Positions 18,020 to 27,977 of a stretch of DNA of 64,000 bases are shown piece by piece. Position numbers and translations under genes: made by a program. Numbering within the stretch: the first letter of the stretch is position 1; each line of letters begins with the position of its first letter. Where the stretch lies: assembly GCF_036002505.1 (NCBI RefSeq), contig NZ_DASYTH010000218.1, positions 1-64,000 of the forward strand. Direction: 5' to 3'. This DNA comes from DASYTH01 sp036002505 (GTDB taxonomy: Bacteria; Actinomycetota; Actinomycetes; Mycobacteriales; Pseudonocardiaceae). The notes under the pieces were generated by a model that saw nothing but the letters and a program-made list of their open reading frames with translations, was not told the DNA's origin and did no database searches.

Positions 18020-18988
18020 GTGACCACCACACCCGATCCCGCCGACCTCCGGTTCCCCGCCGAGGCCCTGCTGACCGAACCGGCCGTCGAGGAGGTCATC
18101 CCGGTCGGCGAGGACGTTCCGGTCAAGCGGCGGTCCAACAGCCAGTGGGCCGACGTCTGGCGCCGGTACAAGCGCAACAAGCTCGCCATGGTCGGCTTGG
18201 GCGTCATCGGCGTGCTGTTCGTGCTCGCCGTCGTCGGGCAGTTCCTCGCGCCGTACGACCCGTTCGAGCAGAACCTGATCAACACCTTGGAGGGGCCGAG
18301 CGCCGACCACTGGTTCGGCACCGACGAGCTCGGCCGGGACCTGTTCTCGGGCCTGCTGTACGGGCTGCGGCTGGCGTTCATCGTGGGCCTCTCGGTCATG
18401 GTCGGCTCGCTGCTGATCGGGGTCACCCTCGGGGCGATCGCCGGCTATCTCGGCGGCGCTATGGACAGCCTGCTGATGCGCATCACCGACGTGTTCCTGG
18501 CGTTCCCGTACCTGATCGCGGCGATCATCCTGATTCGCGCCTTCGACCCCGGCCGCCAGCACGTCTATCCGGTGGTGATCGTGCTCGTGGTGCTGGCCTG
18601 GCCGACCACCGGCCGGCTGATGCGCGGCCAGGTGCTGGCCGCCCGCGAGGCCGAGTACGTCGAGGCGGCCCGGTCGATCGGCGCCCCCGGACCGCGCATC
18701 GTGCTGCGGCACATCCTGCCGAACTCGATCGCACCCGTGCTGGTGTACGCGTTCACCGGGATCGGTGTGGCCATCGTGTCCATGGCCGGACTGTCCTTTC
18801 TCGGTATCGGGGTGCCGACGGACGAGCCCGAGTGGGGGCGGATGATCGCGGCCGGATTCAAGTTCTTCCAGGTTCCCGGATCGAGCTACCTGTGGGTCTT
18901 CCCGAGCATCGCGATCGTGATCACCGTCCTCGCGTTCGCGTTCGTGGCAGACGGGCTGCGCGACTCCCTCGACCCGAAGCTGCGATAG
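18020..18988 (+). CDS. Peptide ABC permease, DppC-like
   Basis: This 322-residue partner permease has a cytoplasmic N-terminal stretch (residues 1-55) with the OppC_N pattern WRRYKRNKLAMVGL. Transmembrane helices follow from residue ~58 and the coupling loop is AARSIGAPGPRIVLRHILPN. HWFGTDELGRDLFSG is the usual DppC signature in the first periplasmic segment. It is the only DppC-like subunit in the locus, although there are three DppB-like ones. Start GTG at 18020, 16 bases after the DppB stop. Confidence 0.93.
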   Translation: MTTTPDPADLRFPAEALLTEPAVEEVIPVGEDVPVKRRSNSQWADVWRRYKRNKLAMVGLGVIGVLFVLAVVGQFLAPYDPFEQNLINTLEGPSADHWFGTDELGRDLFSGLLYGLRLAFIVGLSVMVGSLLIGVTLGAIAGYLGGAMDSLLMRITDVFLAFPYLIAAIILIRAFDPGRQHVYPVVIVLVVLAWPTTGRLMRGQVLAAREAEYVEAARSIGAPGPRIVLRHILPNSIAPVLVYAFTGIGVAIVSMAGLSFLGIGVPTDEPEWGRMIAAGFKFFQVPGSSYLWVFPSIAIVITVLAFAFVADGLRDSLDPKLR

Positions 18989-19000
18989 GAGAACCCGCGC

Positions 19001-20037
19001 GTGGTGGTGGAAGACATCGGCCTTGACGCCTCGGCCCCGCTGCTCGAGGTCCGCGACCTGCGGGTGCACTTCAAGACCGACCGCGGCACGGTCAAGGCGG
19101 TCGACGGCGTCTCGTGGTCGATCAGCGAGGGCGAGACGATGGCGATCGTCGGGGAGTCCGGCTCCGGCAAGTCGGTCTCCGCGATGACGATCCTCGGCCT
19201 GATCCAGAGCCCGCCGGCGACGTTCCCGACCGGGGACATCTTCCTGCGCGGCCGGTCGCTGATGAGGATGCCGGAGAAGCAGCAGCGCCGGTTGCGGGGC
19301 AAGGAGATCGCCATGATCTTCCAGGACCCGCTGACCGCGCTGAACCCGGTCTTCAAGGTCGGCGACCAGATCGCCGAGATGGTGCGCAACCACCAGGACG
19401 TCAGCAAGACCGTGGCCAAGCGGCGGGCGCTCGACCTGCTCGGCGAGGTCGGCATCCCGAACCCGGCGGTGCGGCTCAACCAGTACCCGCACGAGTTCTC
19501 CGGCGGCATGCGGCAGCGCGCGATGATCGCCATGGCGCTGGCCAACGACCCGCAGGTGCTGCTGGCCGACGAGCCGACCACCGCGCTGGACGTGACCGTG
19601 CAGGCGCAGATCATGGCGCTGCTGACGAAGCTGCAGGAGGACCGCAACACCGCGATCGTGCTGATCACGCATGACCTCGGGGTGGTGGCCAGCCACGCGG
19701 ACCGGATCAACGTGATGTACGCCGGCCGGATCGTCGAGTCCGGCACCACCGACGAGATCTTCTACCAGCCCCGGCACGCCTACACGTTCGGCCTGCTGTC
19801 CAGCCTGGCCCGGATGGACTTCAGCCGGCAGGAGCGGCTGCTGCCGATCAAGGGTCAGCCGCCGAGCCTGGCCAACGTGCCGAAGGGCTGTGCGTTCCAT
19901 CCGCGCTGCGCGTTCACCACCGAGAAGTGCACGGCGGCGATACCCGTCCTCGAGCCGGTGGGCGGCGACGGGCATGTCGCCGCCTGTGTGCACAGCGACC
20001 GGGTCGCGATCGCCTACGAGGAGAGGGTGGTCACGCC

Positions 20038-20041
<4 letters not shown>
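19001..20041 (+). CDS. Peptide ABC ATPase, DppD-like
   Basis: A 346-residue cytosolic ATPase subunit. Walker A GESGSGKS is at residues 51-58, the Q-loop FQDPLTALNP near 108, the ABC signature FSGGMRQR near 166, Walker B VLLADEPTT near 187 and the H-loop THDLG near 223. The C-terminal oligopeptide/dipeptide extension (PPSLANVPKGCAFHPRCAF, EKC) has the Cys pattern that binds a [4Fe-4S] cluster in some Dpp/Opp ATPases. Its stop overlaps the next gene's ATG (ATGA), so the two ATPases are translationally coupled. Confidence 0.94.
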
Positions 20042-21105
<1,064 letters not shown>

Positions 21106-21129
21106 TCAAGCCTGGAGGGGGGCCTGCCC

Positions 21130-22083
21130 GTGCTGATCTTCACCGTTCGCCGGTTCGCGCAGGCCGTGCTGGTGCTCATCGGTTCCACGTTCCTGATGTA
21201 CATCGCGGTGTTCCAGCTCGGCGACCCGTTCCTGACCAAGCCCGGGTCGGAGAAGGTGGTCTCGCCGGAGGCGCGGGCCCTGCTGCACGCCCACTTCGGC
21301 CTGGACAAGCCGTTCTACCTGCAGTACCTGATCTACCTGAAGAACATCTTCACGCTCGACTTCGGGATCGACTTCGACCAGCGCCGGCAGGTCTCGGAGC
21401 TGCTGGGAGCCGCGGCGCCGAACACGGTCCGGCTGGCCGTGCTGGCCATCGCGCTCAACGTGCTGTTCGGGGTGCTGGCCGGGATCGCCGCGGCGGTCTG
21501 GAAGGACACGTTCATCGACGCGCTGGTCACGGTCAGCACGGTCATGCTGCTGTGCGTCCCGAGCTTCGTGCTCGGCTTGATCCTCCGGGCGAAGCTGTCC
21601 GGTCTGCACGTGTTCGGCAGCGAGCTGTTCCCCCAGCTCCCGCATCCGTTCGGGGTGGAACCGCCGTGGTTCAAGGCTGTGCTGCTGCCCGCGTTCACCC
21701 TCGGCGCGCTTGAGATCGCGTTCGTGTCCCGGCTGGTGCGCGCCTCGATGCTGGAGGTCATGCACGAGACCTACCTGCACACGGCCCGGGCCAAGGGCCT
21801 ACCGGAGCGCATCGTGATCTTCAAGCACGCCGCGCGCAACGCCCTGCTGCCGGTGGTAACCCACGTCGGCATCGCGTTCGGCGCCCTGCTCGGCGGCGCG
21901 GTGATCACCGAGACGATCTTCAGCTACCCGGGCCTCGGTTACCTGTTCATCCGGTCCGTGGCCAACGTGAACAACCCGGTCATGCTCGCCATCGCGGTGC
22001 TCGCCGTGATCACGTTCGTCACGTTGAGCGCGGTCGTGGACGTGCTCAGCGCCTACCTCGATCCCCGGATCCGGGTGAGCTGA
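21130..22083 (+). CDS. Second DppB-like permease
   Basis: This 317-residue protein is closely related to the DppB-like proteins at 17068 and 22087: it shares HFGLDKP, QYLIYLKNIFTLDFGIDFDQ, the loop HTARAKGLPERIVIFKHAARN and the C-terminal VVDVLSAYLDPRIRVS. It has about six transmembrane helices. It sits 24 bases after the second ATPase with GGAGGGG before its GTG start, and has no DppC partner of its own. It may form an alternative pore half with the single DppC, or act with the other extra copy. Confidence 0.9.
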   Translation: MLIFTVRRFAQAVLVLIGSTFLMYIAVFQLGDPFLTKPGSEKVVSPEARALLHAHFGLDKPFYLQYLIYLKNIFTLDFGIDFDQRRQVSELLGAAAPNTVRLAVLAIALNVLFGVLAGIAAAVWKDTFIDALVTVSTVMLLCVPSFVLGLILRAKLSGLHVFGSELFPQLPHPFGVEPPWFKAVLLPAFTLGALEIAFVSRLVRASMLEVMHETYLHTARAKGLPERIVIFKHAARNALLPVVTHVGIAFGALLGGAVITETIFSYPGLGYLFIRSVANVNNPVMLAIAVLAVITFVTLSAVVDVLSAYLDPRIRVS

Positions 22084-22086
22084 GCC

Positions 22087-23031
22087 ATGCTGGTTTTCGT
22101 CGCACGCCGGTTCGGCCAGGCCGTGCTCGCGCTCCTCGGGTCCACGTTCCTGATGTACCTCGCCGTTTTCCGGCTCGGCGACCCGTTCAAGTGGCGGGGG
22201 GAGAAGCTGCTGCCACCGGACACGCAGGTGATGCTGAAGGCCCACTTCGGCCTGGACAAGCCGATGTTCGAGCAGTACCTGATCTACCTGAAGAACATCG
22301 TCACGCTCGACTTCGGAGTCGACTTCACCACCCGCAAGCCGGTCGCGGACCTGCTCGCGGCGGCGGCGCCGAACACGCTGCGGCTGACCACGCTGGCGAT
22401 CATCATCGACGTGCTGATCGGGGTGCTCGCCGGCATCGCCGCGGCGGTCTGGAAGGACACGTTCCTCGACGCACTCGTGTCGGTCAGCACGATCCTGATC
22501 CTGTGCGTGCCGCTGTTCGTGATCGCCTTCGTCCTGCGCACCACGCTGACCGGCGTGCACGTCCTCGGCATCGAGGTCTTCCCGCAGCTGCCGCCACCGT
22601 TCGGGGTCGAGGTGCCGTGGTACCGGAAGGTCCTCCTGCCGGCGATCAGCCTGGCGTTGATGGACATCGCGTTCATGGCGCGGCTCATGCGCGCCTCGAT
22701 GATCGAGGTGCTGGGCCAGCCCTACCTGAACACCGCCCGGGGTAAGGGTTTGCCGGAACGGACGATCATCTTCAGGCACGCCGCGCGCAACGCGTTGCTG
22801 CCGGTGGTCACCCACATCGGGATCCTTTTCGGCCTGCTGATGGGCGGCGCGATCATCGTGGAGTTCGTGTTCAGCTACCCCGGCCTCGGACTCCTGTTCG
22901 TCGGTGCTCTGGGCGGCCCGAACATCCCGATCCTGCTGGCCATCGCGGTCCTGTCGCTGATCACGTTCGTGACCCTGAGCGCTGTTGTCGACGTGTTTGC
23001 CGCCTACCTCGACCCCCGGATCCGCGTCTAG
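22087..23031 (+). CDS. Third DppB-like permease
   Basis: This 314-residue protein is aligned end to end with the preceding gene: STFLMYLAVFRLGDPF, KAHFGLDKPMFEQYLIYLKN, TARGKGLPERTIIFRHAARN and DVFAAYLDPRIRV. The start (ATG 22087) is three bases after the previous stop. The two neighbours look like a tandem duplication that has diverged: this copy has FTTRKPVADL where the others have a QRRQV segment. No DppC or ATPase follows; an intergenic repeat begins about 20 bases after its stop. Confidence 0.9.
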   Translation: MLVFVARRFGQAVLALLGSTFLMYLAVFRLGDPFKWRGEKLLPPDTQVMLKAHFGLDKPMFEQYLIYLKNIVTLDFGVDFTTRKPVADLLAAAAPNTLRLTTLAIIIDVLIGVLAGIAAAVWKDTFLDALVSVSTILILCVPLFVIAFVLRTTLTGVHVLGIEVFPQLPPPFGVEVPWYRKVLLPAISLALMDIAFMARLMRASMIEVLGQPYLNTARGKGLPERTIIFRHAARNALLPVVTHIGILFGLLMGGAIIVEFVFSYPGLGLLFVGALGGPNIPILLAIAVLSLITFVTLSAVVDVFAAYLDPRIRV

Positions 23032-23052
23032 CCCGCCTCCCAGCCCGCCTCT

Positions 23053-23154
23053 CCGGAATTGTTGACGGTGGTGGCGTTTCGGGGAACGCGGCGGTTGCGG
23101 GGTGGATTGTGGCTGGGTTGCGTCACGGTCCCCTGAGGTTTCGTTGGCTGGGCC
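23053..23154. repeat. Dispersed ~100-bp intergenic repeat, copy A
   Basis: It begins CCGGAATTG and contains CGGGGAACG, GCGGTTG, TGGCTGGGT and GTCCCCTGAGGT in the same order and spacing as the sequence at 26808-26910. It lies between the last permease and mshB. It does not encode a plausible protein. Confidence 0.6.
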
Positions 23155-23202
23155 GGGACTTCGCACGACGAGCCAACGGGCGGGAGCGTGGGCGCGGGGC
23201 AC

Positions 23203-23208
23203 TACGCT
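23203..23208 (+). promoter_or_regulatory. Putative -10 box of a leaderless mshB transcript
   Basis: TACGCT ends seven bases before the mshB GTG, and there is no Shine-Dalgarno sequence. This fits a leaderless start. Confidence 0.45.
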
Positions 23209-23215
23209 TTTCCGG

Positions 23216-24064
23216 GTGACCCTGACCGCTCCACCCCGGCTGCTGCTGGTGCACGCGCATCCGGACGACGAGAGCCTGTGGACCGGCGGCACGATCGCCC
23301 GGTACGCCGCGGCCGGGGTGCAGGTCACGCTGGTCACCTGCACGCTGGGGGAGGAGGGCGAGGTCATCCCGGAGTCCCTGCGCCGGCTGGCGGCCGGCGA
23401 GGCGGACCAGCTCGGCGGGTACCGGGTCGGCGAGCTGCGCACCGCCTGCGCCGCGCTGGGCGTGTCCGACCACCGCTACCTGGGCGGCATCGGGCGGTGG
23501 CGGGACTCGGGCATGGCCGGCACCCCGGCCAACTCCCACCCGCGCGCCTTCGCCGCCGGCGACCTTTCCGAGCAGGCCGGCGCGCTGGCCGAGATCCTGG
23601 CCGAGGTCGCGCCGCAGGTGGTGGTCAGCTACGGCCCGGACGGCGGGTACGGCCACCCGGACCACGTCCGCGCCCACGACATCACCATGGCCGCCGGCGC
23701 CTCGGTGTCCACTGTGGACCGCGTGTTCTACGCCGTGACCTCCCGCCGGGCCACCGAGGAAGGCGTTGCCGCACTGTCCACAATGGACGGACTGCCGTTC
23801 CGCCTGCCCCGGCCCGGCGAGCTCCCGGTGACCGAGGACGCGGAGATCACCACGGTGGTCCCGGTGTCCGAGGTGCTGCCGGCCAAGCTCGCCGCCATGC
23901 GCGCGCACGCCACCCAGGTCACCGTCTGGCAGGGCGCCGACGGCGAGCGCTGCTACGCACTCTCCAACGCCATCGCCCAACCCATCGTCACCGACGAGTT
24001 CTACGTGCTGGCCCGCGGTTCCGCCGACCGGGCCGGCACGGACCTGTTCGGCGGGTTGGGATGA
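23216..24064 (+). CDS. mshB: GlcNAc-Ins deacetylase (mycothiol biosynthesis)
   Basis: This 282-residue PIG-L/LmbE-fold zinc enzyme removes the acetyl group from GlcNAc-inositol in mycothiol synthesis. Metal and catalytic motifs are AHPDDE at residues 14-19 and YGHPDHVRAH near 145. Family landmarks TCTLGEEGEVIP, LGVSDHRYLGG and AMRAHATQVTVW are also present. Translation begins at GTG 23216; the frame continues upstream into a repeat and is not used. The next gene starts within its stop codon (ATGA), as the mshB-Rv1171 pair does in mycobacteria. Confidence 0.94.
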   Translation: MTLTAPPRLLLVHAHPDDESLWTGGTIARYAAAGVQVTLVTCTLGEEGEVIPESLRRLAAGEADQLGGYRVGELRTACAALGVSDHRYLGGIGRWRDSGMAGTPANSHPRAFAAGDLSEQAGALAEILAEVAPQVVVSYGPDGGYGHPDHVRAHDITMAAGASVSTVDRVFYAVTSRRATEEGVAALSTMDGLPFRLPRPGELPVTEDAEITTVVPVSEVLPAKLAAMRAHATQVTVWQGADGERCYALSNAIAQPIVTDEFYVLARGSADRAGTDLFGGLG

Positions 24065-24432
24065 CTCTCCGGCAGCGCCTCGTGTTGGCTGTGCTGATCG
24101 CCGACAGCGTGCTGCTGGCCGCGCTCGAGCTGCTCTACCTGCCGCTGCGGTTCGACGGCTTCCTGCTCCCCGACCTCGACGGGTTCCCGCTCCCGCTCAC
24201 CGCCGTCGTGGCCGCGCTGACCATGCCCTGGCTGGTGTCCGTGGCCGGCACCCTCTCCACCCGGCTCTCCGTCGCCGCCGCGCCGCTGCTGGTCTGGCTG
24301 CTCTGCATCGGCGTGTTCGGCCTCGCCGGCCCCGGCGGCGACATCGTCCTCGTCCAGGACTGGCGCGCGCTCCTGCTCCTGGCCGGCGGCTCGCTCCCGG
24401 CCGCGATGGCCCTCGGAGCCCGGCGTGGCTGA
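24061..24432 (+). CDS. Small membrane protein, Rv1171-like
   Basis: The 123-residue product has three or four hydrophobic segments (residues ~7-25, 37-62, 72-88, 98-112) and almost no soluble portion. It is encoded directly after mshB with a four-base overlap. The position and size match the conserved membrane protein next to mshB in mycobacteria, whose role is unknown. No catalytic motif is visible. Confidence 0.8.
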   Translation: MTLRQRLVLAVLIADSVLLAALELLYLPLRFDGFLLPDLDGFPLPLTAVVAALTMPWLVSVAGTLSTRLSVAAAPLLVWLLCIGVFGLAGPGGDIVLVQDWRALLLLAGGSLPAAMALGARRG

Positions 24433-25252
24433 GCTGATCCAGGACAAGCACGTGGTCGCCGTGCTCCGGCCGTTCGTCCGGGCCACCACGCCGATGCTGG
24501 CCGCGTTGCGCGAATCCGACCCGCTGGGCCTGGTGCGCCGGGTGCTCCCGACGGCCCGCGCGATGGACGGTGGGGCGGCGCCGGATGGCCTGGCGGGCGA
24601 GGATGCCCGGACGCTCGGCGGCGTGGAGCGCGGGCTGCGGGAACGCCTCGCCGACGGGCTGGAAAGTGTGCGGGTGCCCGGCACCGCGGCGTGGGGCCGG
24701 ATGAGCGTCGAGGAGCGGGACGACTGGTGGGTCAACCGGGTCGGCCGGTTCACCGTGCTGCTGGCCGCGATCCCGGGGCTCGGCGGCGCGCTCGCCGACC
24801 GGCTGCCGGTGCAGGACACGCTGGCCCTGGCCGGGCAGGGGCTGCTGCTGTGCGCCATCGCGGCCGAGCACGGGGTCACCGCCGAGGCCGACCGGGTCCG
24901 GTTGCTCGCGTCGGTCCTGTTCCAGCGCGACATCGACCCGGCCCTCGCCGCGCGCCCGGCCGACCGGGCCGCGGAGGACCGGGAGACCGCCGAGCTGACC
25001 GAGGAGCTCACCGAGTCCACCAAGAAGCACGGCCGGATCACCGTCCGCGCCGCGGCCCGCACGCTGTGGCGGTTCGGCCGCACTCTGTGGGCCCTCGGCG
25101 ACGAGTTGGACAAGCGCCCGCAGGGCCGGTTCTACCACCGCGCGCTGGGCGCGATCCCGGTCGTCGGCATCGCCGGCGACTACTTCGGCGAGCGGTCCGC
25201 GCTCAAGCGCGCCGTCAAGTCCGCCCGCCGCTGGCTCGCCGCCCAGACCTGA
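24425..25252 (+). CDS. Conserved hypothetical protein, membrane-associated
   Basis: A 275-residue protein with a mixed amphipathic sequence. A hydrophobic stretch near residues 100-150 (FTVLLAAIPGLGGALADRLP and LALAGQGLLLCAIAAEHGV) suggests membrane contact, followed by an acidic helix (RAAEDRETAELTEELTE). A C-terminal region (IPVVGIAGDYFGERSALKRA) resembles the glycine-rich membrane-associating segments of EcsC-like proteins; this match is tentative. The GTG start overlaps the preceding gene by eight bases, so it belongs to the mshB operon. Function is unknown. Confidence 0.7.
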   Translation: MAELIQDKHVVAVLRPFVRATTPMLAALRESDPLGLVRRVLPTARAMDGGAAPDGLAGEDARTLGGVERGLRERLADGLESVRVPGTAAWGRMSVEERDDWWVNRVGRFTVLLAAIPGLGGALADRLPVQDTLALAGQGLLLCAIAAEHGVTAEADRVRLLASVLFQRDIDPALAARPADRAAEDRETAELTEELTESTKKHGRITVRAAARTLWRFGRTLWALGDELDKRPQGRFYHRALGAIPVVGIAGDYFGERSALKRAVKSARRWLAAQT

Positions 25253-25382
25253 CCATCCACCTGCTGAGATGATGTGAGTTGGGTGGCACCCAGTGCGGGT
25301 GGGCGGACGTTCAGAGGGATACTAGGCAGCGCCGGTAACCTCGCGACTGCACGCCAGTTCAGGATAGGAGCAGGAGAGCGCA

Positions 25383-25724
25383 GTGACCTATGTGATCGCC
25401 GAGCCCTGCGTCGACGTGCTCGACAAGGCTTGCATCGAAGAGTGTCCGGTCGACTGCATCTACGAGGGCGAGCGGATGCTGTACATCCACCCCGACGAGT
25501 GCGTCGACTGCGGCGCGTGCGAGCCGGTCTGCCCGGTGGAGGCCATCTACTACGAGGACGACGTGCCCGACCAGTGGAAGGACTACACCAAGGCGAACGT
25601 CGATTTCTTCATCGAGCTCGGTTCCCCCGGCGGCGCGGCGAAGGTCGGCAAGGTGGCCGCCGACCCGCCGTTGATCATGAACCTGCCGCCCATGGGCGAG
25701 AGCAACGGTGCGGCTGACCACTGA
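25383..25724 (+). CDS. fdxC: 7Fe ferredoxin (FdxC-like)
   Basis: This 113-residue electron carrier has an N-terminal pair of cluster motifs: C8, CIEECPVDC (residues 17-25), then CVDCGACEPVCP (residues 40-51). The longer spacing between the first Cys residues is typical of [3Fe-4S][4Fe-4S] ferredoxins in actinobacteria. The C-terminal extension (DQWKDYTKANVDFFIELGSPGGAAK) is standard. The GTG start has a GGAGCAGGAGAG ribosome-binding region. The next gene, dapC, overlaps its end by 17 bases, as in mycobacteria where fdxC and the aminotransferase are adjacent. Its redox partner is unknown. Confidence 0.94.
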   Translation: MTYVIAEPCVDVLDKACIEECPVDCIYEGERMLYIHPDECVDCGACEPVCPVEAIYYEDDVPDQWKDYTKANVDFFIELGSPGGAAKVGKVAADPPLIMNLPPMGESNGAADH

Positions 25725-26817
25725 GCTCCCGGAGTTCCCCTGGGACCTGCTGGCCGGGCACGGCGCTCGGGCCCGCGCCCACCCGGACGGCGTGATCAAC
25801 CTTTCGGTCGGCACGCCCGTGGACCCCGTCCCCCCGTTCATCCGCGACGCCTTGGCCTCGGTCGCCGATGCCCCCGGCTACCCGACCACGCACGGCACCC
25901 CCGAGCTGCGGAAGGCCGCCGTCGACGCCCTGCGCCGCCGGCACGGCGTGCTCGGCGTCAAACCGGACGCGGTGCTCCCCACGATCGGCTCGAAGGAGCT
26001 GGTGGCCTGGCTGCCGATCCTGCTCGGCGTGCGCCCCGGCGACACCGTGGTGATCCCGTCGCTCGCCTACCCCACCTACGAGGTCGGCGTCCGCCTCGCC
26101 GGGGCCACCCTGGTCCGCTCCGACAGCCTGCTCGCGCTCGGCCCGGCGCGGCCCGCGGTGGTGTGGCTGAACTCTCCGTCCAACCCGACCGGCCGTGTGC
26201 TCCCGGCCGAGCACCTGCGCAAGGTCGTCGACTGGGCCCGCGAGCGCGACGCCATCGTGGTGTCCGACGAGTGCTACCTGACCCTCGGCTGGGACGCCGA
26301 GCCGGTCTCCGTGCTGCACCCCGACGTCTGCGCCGGCCGCTTCGACGGCCTGCTGGCCGTGCACTCCCTGTCCAAGTGCTCCAGCCTCGCCGGCTACCGC
26401 GCCGGCTTCGTCACCGGCGACCCGGCCCTCGTCGCCCGCCTCCTGGAGATCCGCCGGCACGCCGGCATGATCGTTCCCCGCCCGGTCCAGGCCGCGATGA
26501 CCGCCGCGCTCTCCGACGACGACCACGTCGCCGCCCAGCGCGCCCGCTTCGCCGCCCGCCGCACCCTCCTCCAGGAGGCGCTCCAGAATGCCGGGTTCCG
26601 CATCGACCACTCCGAAGCCGGCCTCTACCTCTGGGCCACCCGCGGCGAGGACGCCTGGTCCACCATCGCCTGGCTCGCCGACCGCGGCATCCTCGCCGCC
26701 CCCGGCACCTTCTACGGCCCGTCCGGTTCGCGCCACATCCGGGTCGCCCTCACCGAATCCGACACCCGCGTCGCCGAGGTAGCGGCGCGCCTGACTGGTC
26801 CGCCGCTCCGGAATTGA
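25708..26817 (+). CDS. dapC: N-succinyldiaminopimelate aminotransferase
   Basis: A 369-residue PLP-dependent class I/II aminotransferase that makes N-succinyl-L,L-diaminopimelate in the lysine and peptidoglycan pathway. The substrate pocket and cofactor features are present: NLSVGTPVDPVP, GYPTTHGTPELR, WLNSPSNPTG, DECYLTLGW and the PLP lysine in HSLSKCSSLAGYRAGF near residue 225. It is in the same group as dapD and dapE found within 4 kb. The GTG start overlaps ferredoxin; the alternative in-frame starts would truncate the family's N-terminal arm. Confidence 0.92.
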   Translation: MRLTTELPEFPWDLLAGHGARARAHPDGVINLSVGTPVDPVPPFIRDALASVADAPGYPTTHGTPELRKAAVDALRRRHGVLGVKPDAVLPTIGSKELVAWLPILLGVRPGDTVVIPSLAYPTYEVGVRLAGATLVRSDSLLALGPARPAVVWLNSPSNPTGRVLPAEHLRKVVDWARERDAIVVSDECYLTLGWDAEPVSVLHPDVCAGRFDGLLAVHSLSKCSSLAGYRAGFVTGDPALVARLLEIRRHAGMIVPRPVQAAMTAALSDDDHVAAQRARFAARRTLLQEALQNAGFRIDHSEAGLYLWATRGEDAWSTIAWLADRGILAAPGTFYGPSGSRHIRVALTESDTRVAEVAARLTGPPLRN

Positions 26818-26910
26818 CTCCTGTCGTTGCGTTCCGGGGAACGGTGCGGTTGTCGGGTTGATGGTGGCTGGGTGCCGTCGGTGTCCCCTGAGGTGCGGTT
26901 GGTAGGGGCG
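26808..26910. repeat. Dispersed ~100-bp intergenic repeat, copy B
   Basis: It starts at CCGGAATTG, overlaps the last codons of dapC and ends just before the CHAD gene, so it lies between convergent genes. Words CGGGGAACG, TGCGGTTG, GTGGCTGGGT and GTCCCCTGAGGT match copy A at 23053-23154 in order. Confidence 0.6.
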
Positions 26911-26940
26911 AGGCTGTCCGTGGGTGTCAAACTCGCTGGG

Positions 26941-27927
26941 TCAGCCGGCCAGCACTTTGGTGGCGTTGGAGTCGACGGCGGCGAGGGCGTCGCGCCAGCG
27001 GGCGCGGCAGTCGGCGCGGCGGGTGCGTTCGCGCTCGACCAGGCGGCCGGCGGCGACGCCGACGTCGAGCGGCACCGGGTCCTCGAGCTCGGTGAGCAGG
27101 CGGCGCACCTCCTGCTCGGCCACCACGGCGTCCTGATGGTCGCCCAGCAGGTCCTGGAACTCCTTGGTTGCCTTGATCAACTTTCGCACCGGCTTGCCGC
27201 CGGTGGGCACGGCGAGCTCGGCGGCGTAGCGCAGCCGCTTGCCCTGGATGCGCAGCGCGTGCAGATCGTCGTCGGGCGGGTCCTCGTCCAGGGCGCTCGC
27301 CGTCCGGCGCAGCTTCCGGTACGGCCGCTTGATCAACTCGATCAGCCCGCCGGCGCGTGCCTTGCGGCTGGCCGGGAACTCGTCACCGGCCGGAACCTCG
27401 CTGCGCGCCGCCGCCGCGAGCGCCTCGAGCAGCGCGGTGTAGCGCGGGCTTTTCAGTGCGCCGAGCAGGCGCTGCCGTGCCTTCCGCCGGGCCGCGCGCA
27501 GCCCGAGCAGCAGCCGCTCCACCGCGTCACGCTCGGCCGGCTCGAAGTCGGCGGCGAGGCCGCGCAGGTGGTCGAGCTGAACATCCAGATCCCGGACCGG
27601 GCCGAGCACCCCGCCCAGCCACTTCATCTCCGCCTGCAGCTCGTCGGCGGCCGGCCCCAGGCTCGCGCCCTCGGCCTTCAGCGCCGCCCGGAGCCGCCGC
27701 ACGGTCACCCGCATCTGGTGTACGCCTTCGGGATCCGAGCCCTCGCGGGCCACCGGATCGTGCACCAGCAGCGCCCGCAACTGCTCGTCCAGCCGCGCCC
27801 GCACGTGCACCGCCGGCGGGTCACCGGGCCGCGCGGTCAGCGGGGTCTTGGTCAATCCTAAGTCGACAGTGCGGATCGGCTCGGTGTCACGGGATCGGCG
27901 CGTGGTCGCAGCTGTCGAAGAGCTCAC
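26941..27927 (-). CDS. CHAD domain protein
   Basis: This 328-residue protein is a conserved histidine alpha-helical domain (CHAD) protein, which in other bacteria binds polyphosphate granules. Histidine-containing helices in the pattern HQMRVTVRRLRAAL near residue 70 and LHALRIQGKRLRYAAEL near residue 222 are diagnostic. There are many Arg/Lys residues for polyanion binding. It is not fused to a CYTH triphosphatase domain. The gene is convergent with dapC, and a leaderless start (TACTAT six bases before GTG) is proposed. Confidence 0.88.
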   Translation of the reverse strand: MSSSTAATTRRSRDTEPIRTVDLGLTKTPLTARPGDPPAVHVRARLDEQLRALLVHDPVAREGSDPEGVHQMRVTVRRLRAALKAEGASLGPAADELQAEMKWLGGVLGPVRDLDVQLDHLRGLAADFEPAERDAVERLLLGLRAARRKARQRLLGALKSPRYTALLEALAAAARSEVPAGDEFPASRKARAGGLIELIKRPYRKLRRTASALDEDPPDDDLHALRIQGKRLRYAAELAVPTGGKPVRKLIKATKEFQDLLGDHQDAVVAEQEVRRLLTELEDPVPLDVGVAAGRLVERERTRRADCRARWRDALAAVDSNATKVLAG

Positions 27928-27933
27928 GGGTAA

Positions 27934-27939
27934 ATAGTA
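27934..27939 (-). promoter_or_regulatory. Putative -10 box of the CHAD gene
   Basis: TACTAT on the minus strand ends six bases before the CHAD GTG start with no Shine-Dalgarno sequence, which suggests a leaderless transcript. Confidence 0.45.
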
Positions 27940-27977
27940 GGTGAACGGCGGGCGCCCACAACGTGAGCTTTGTGCCG

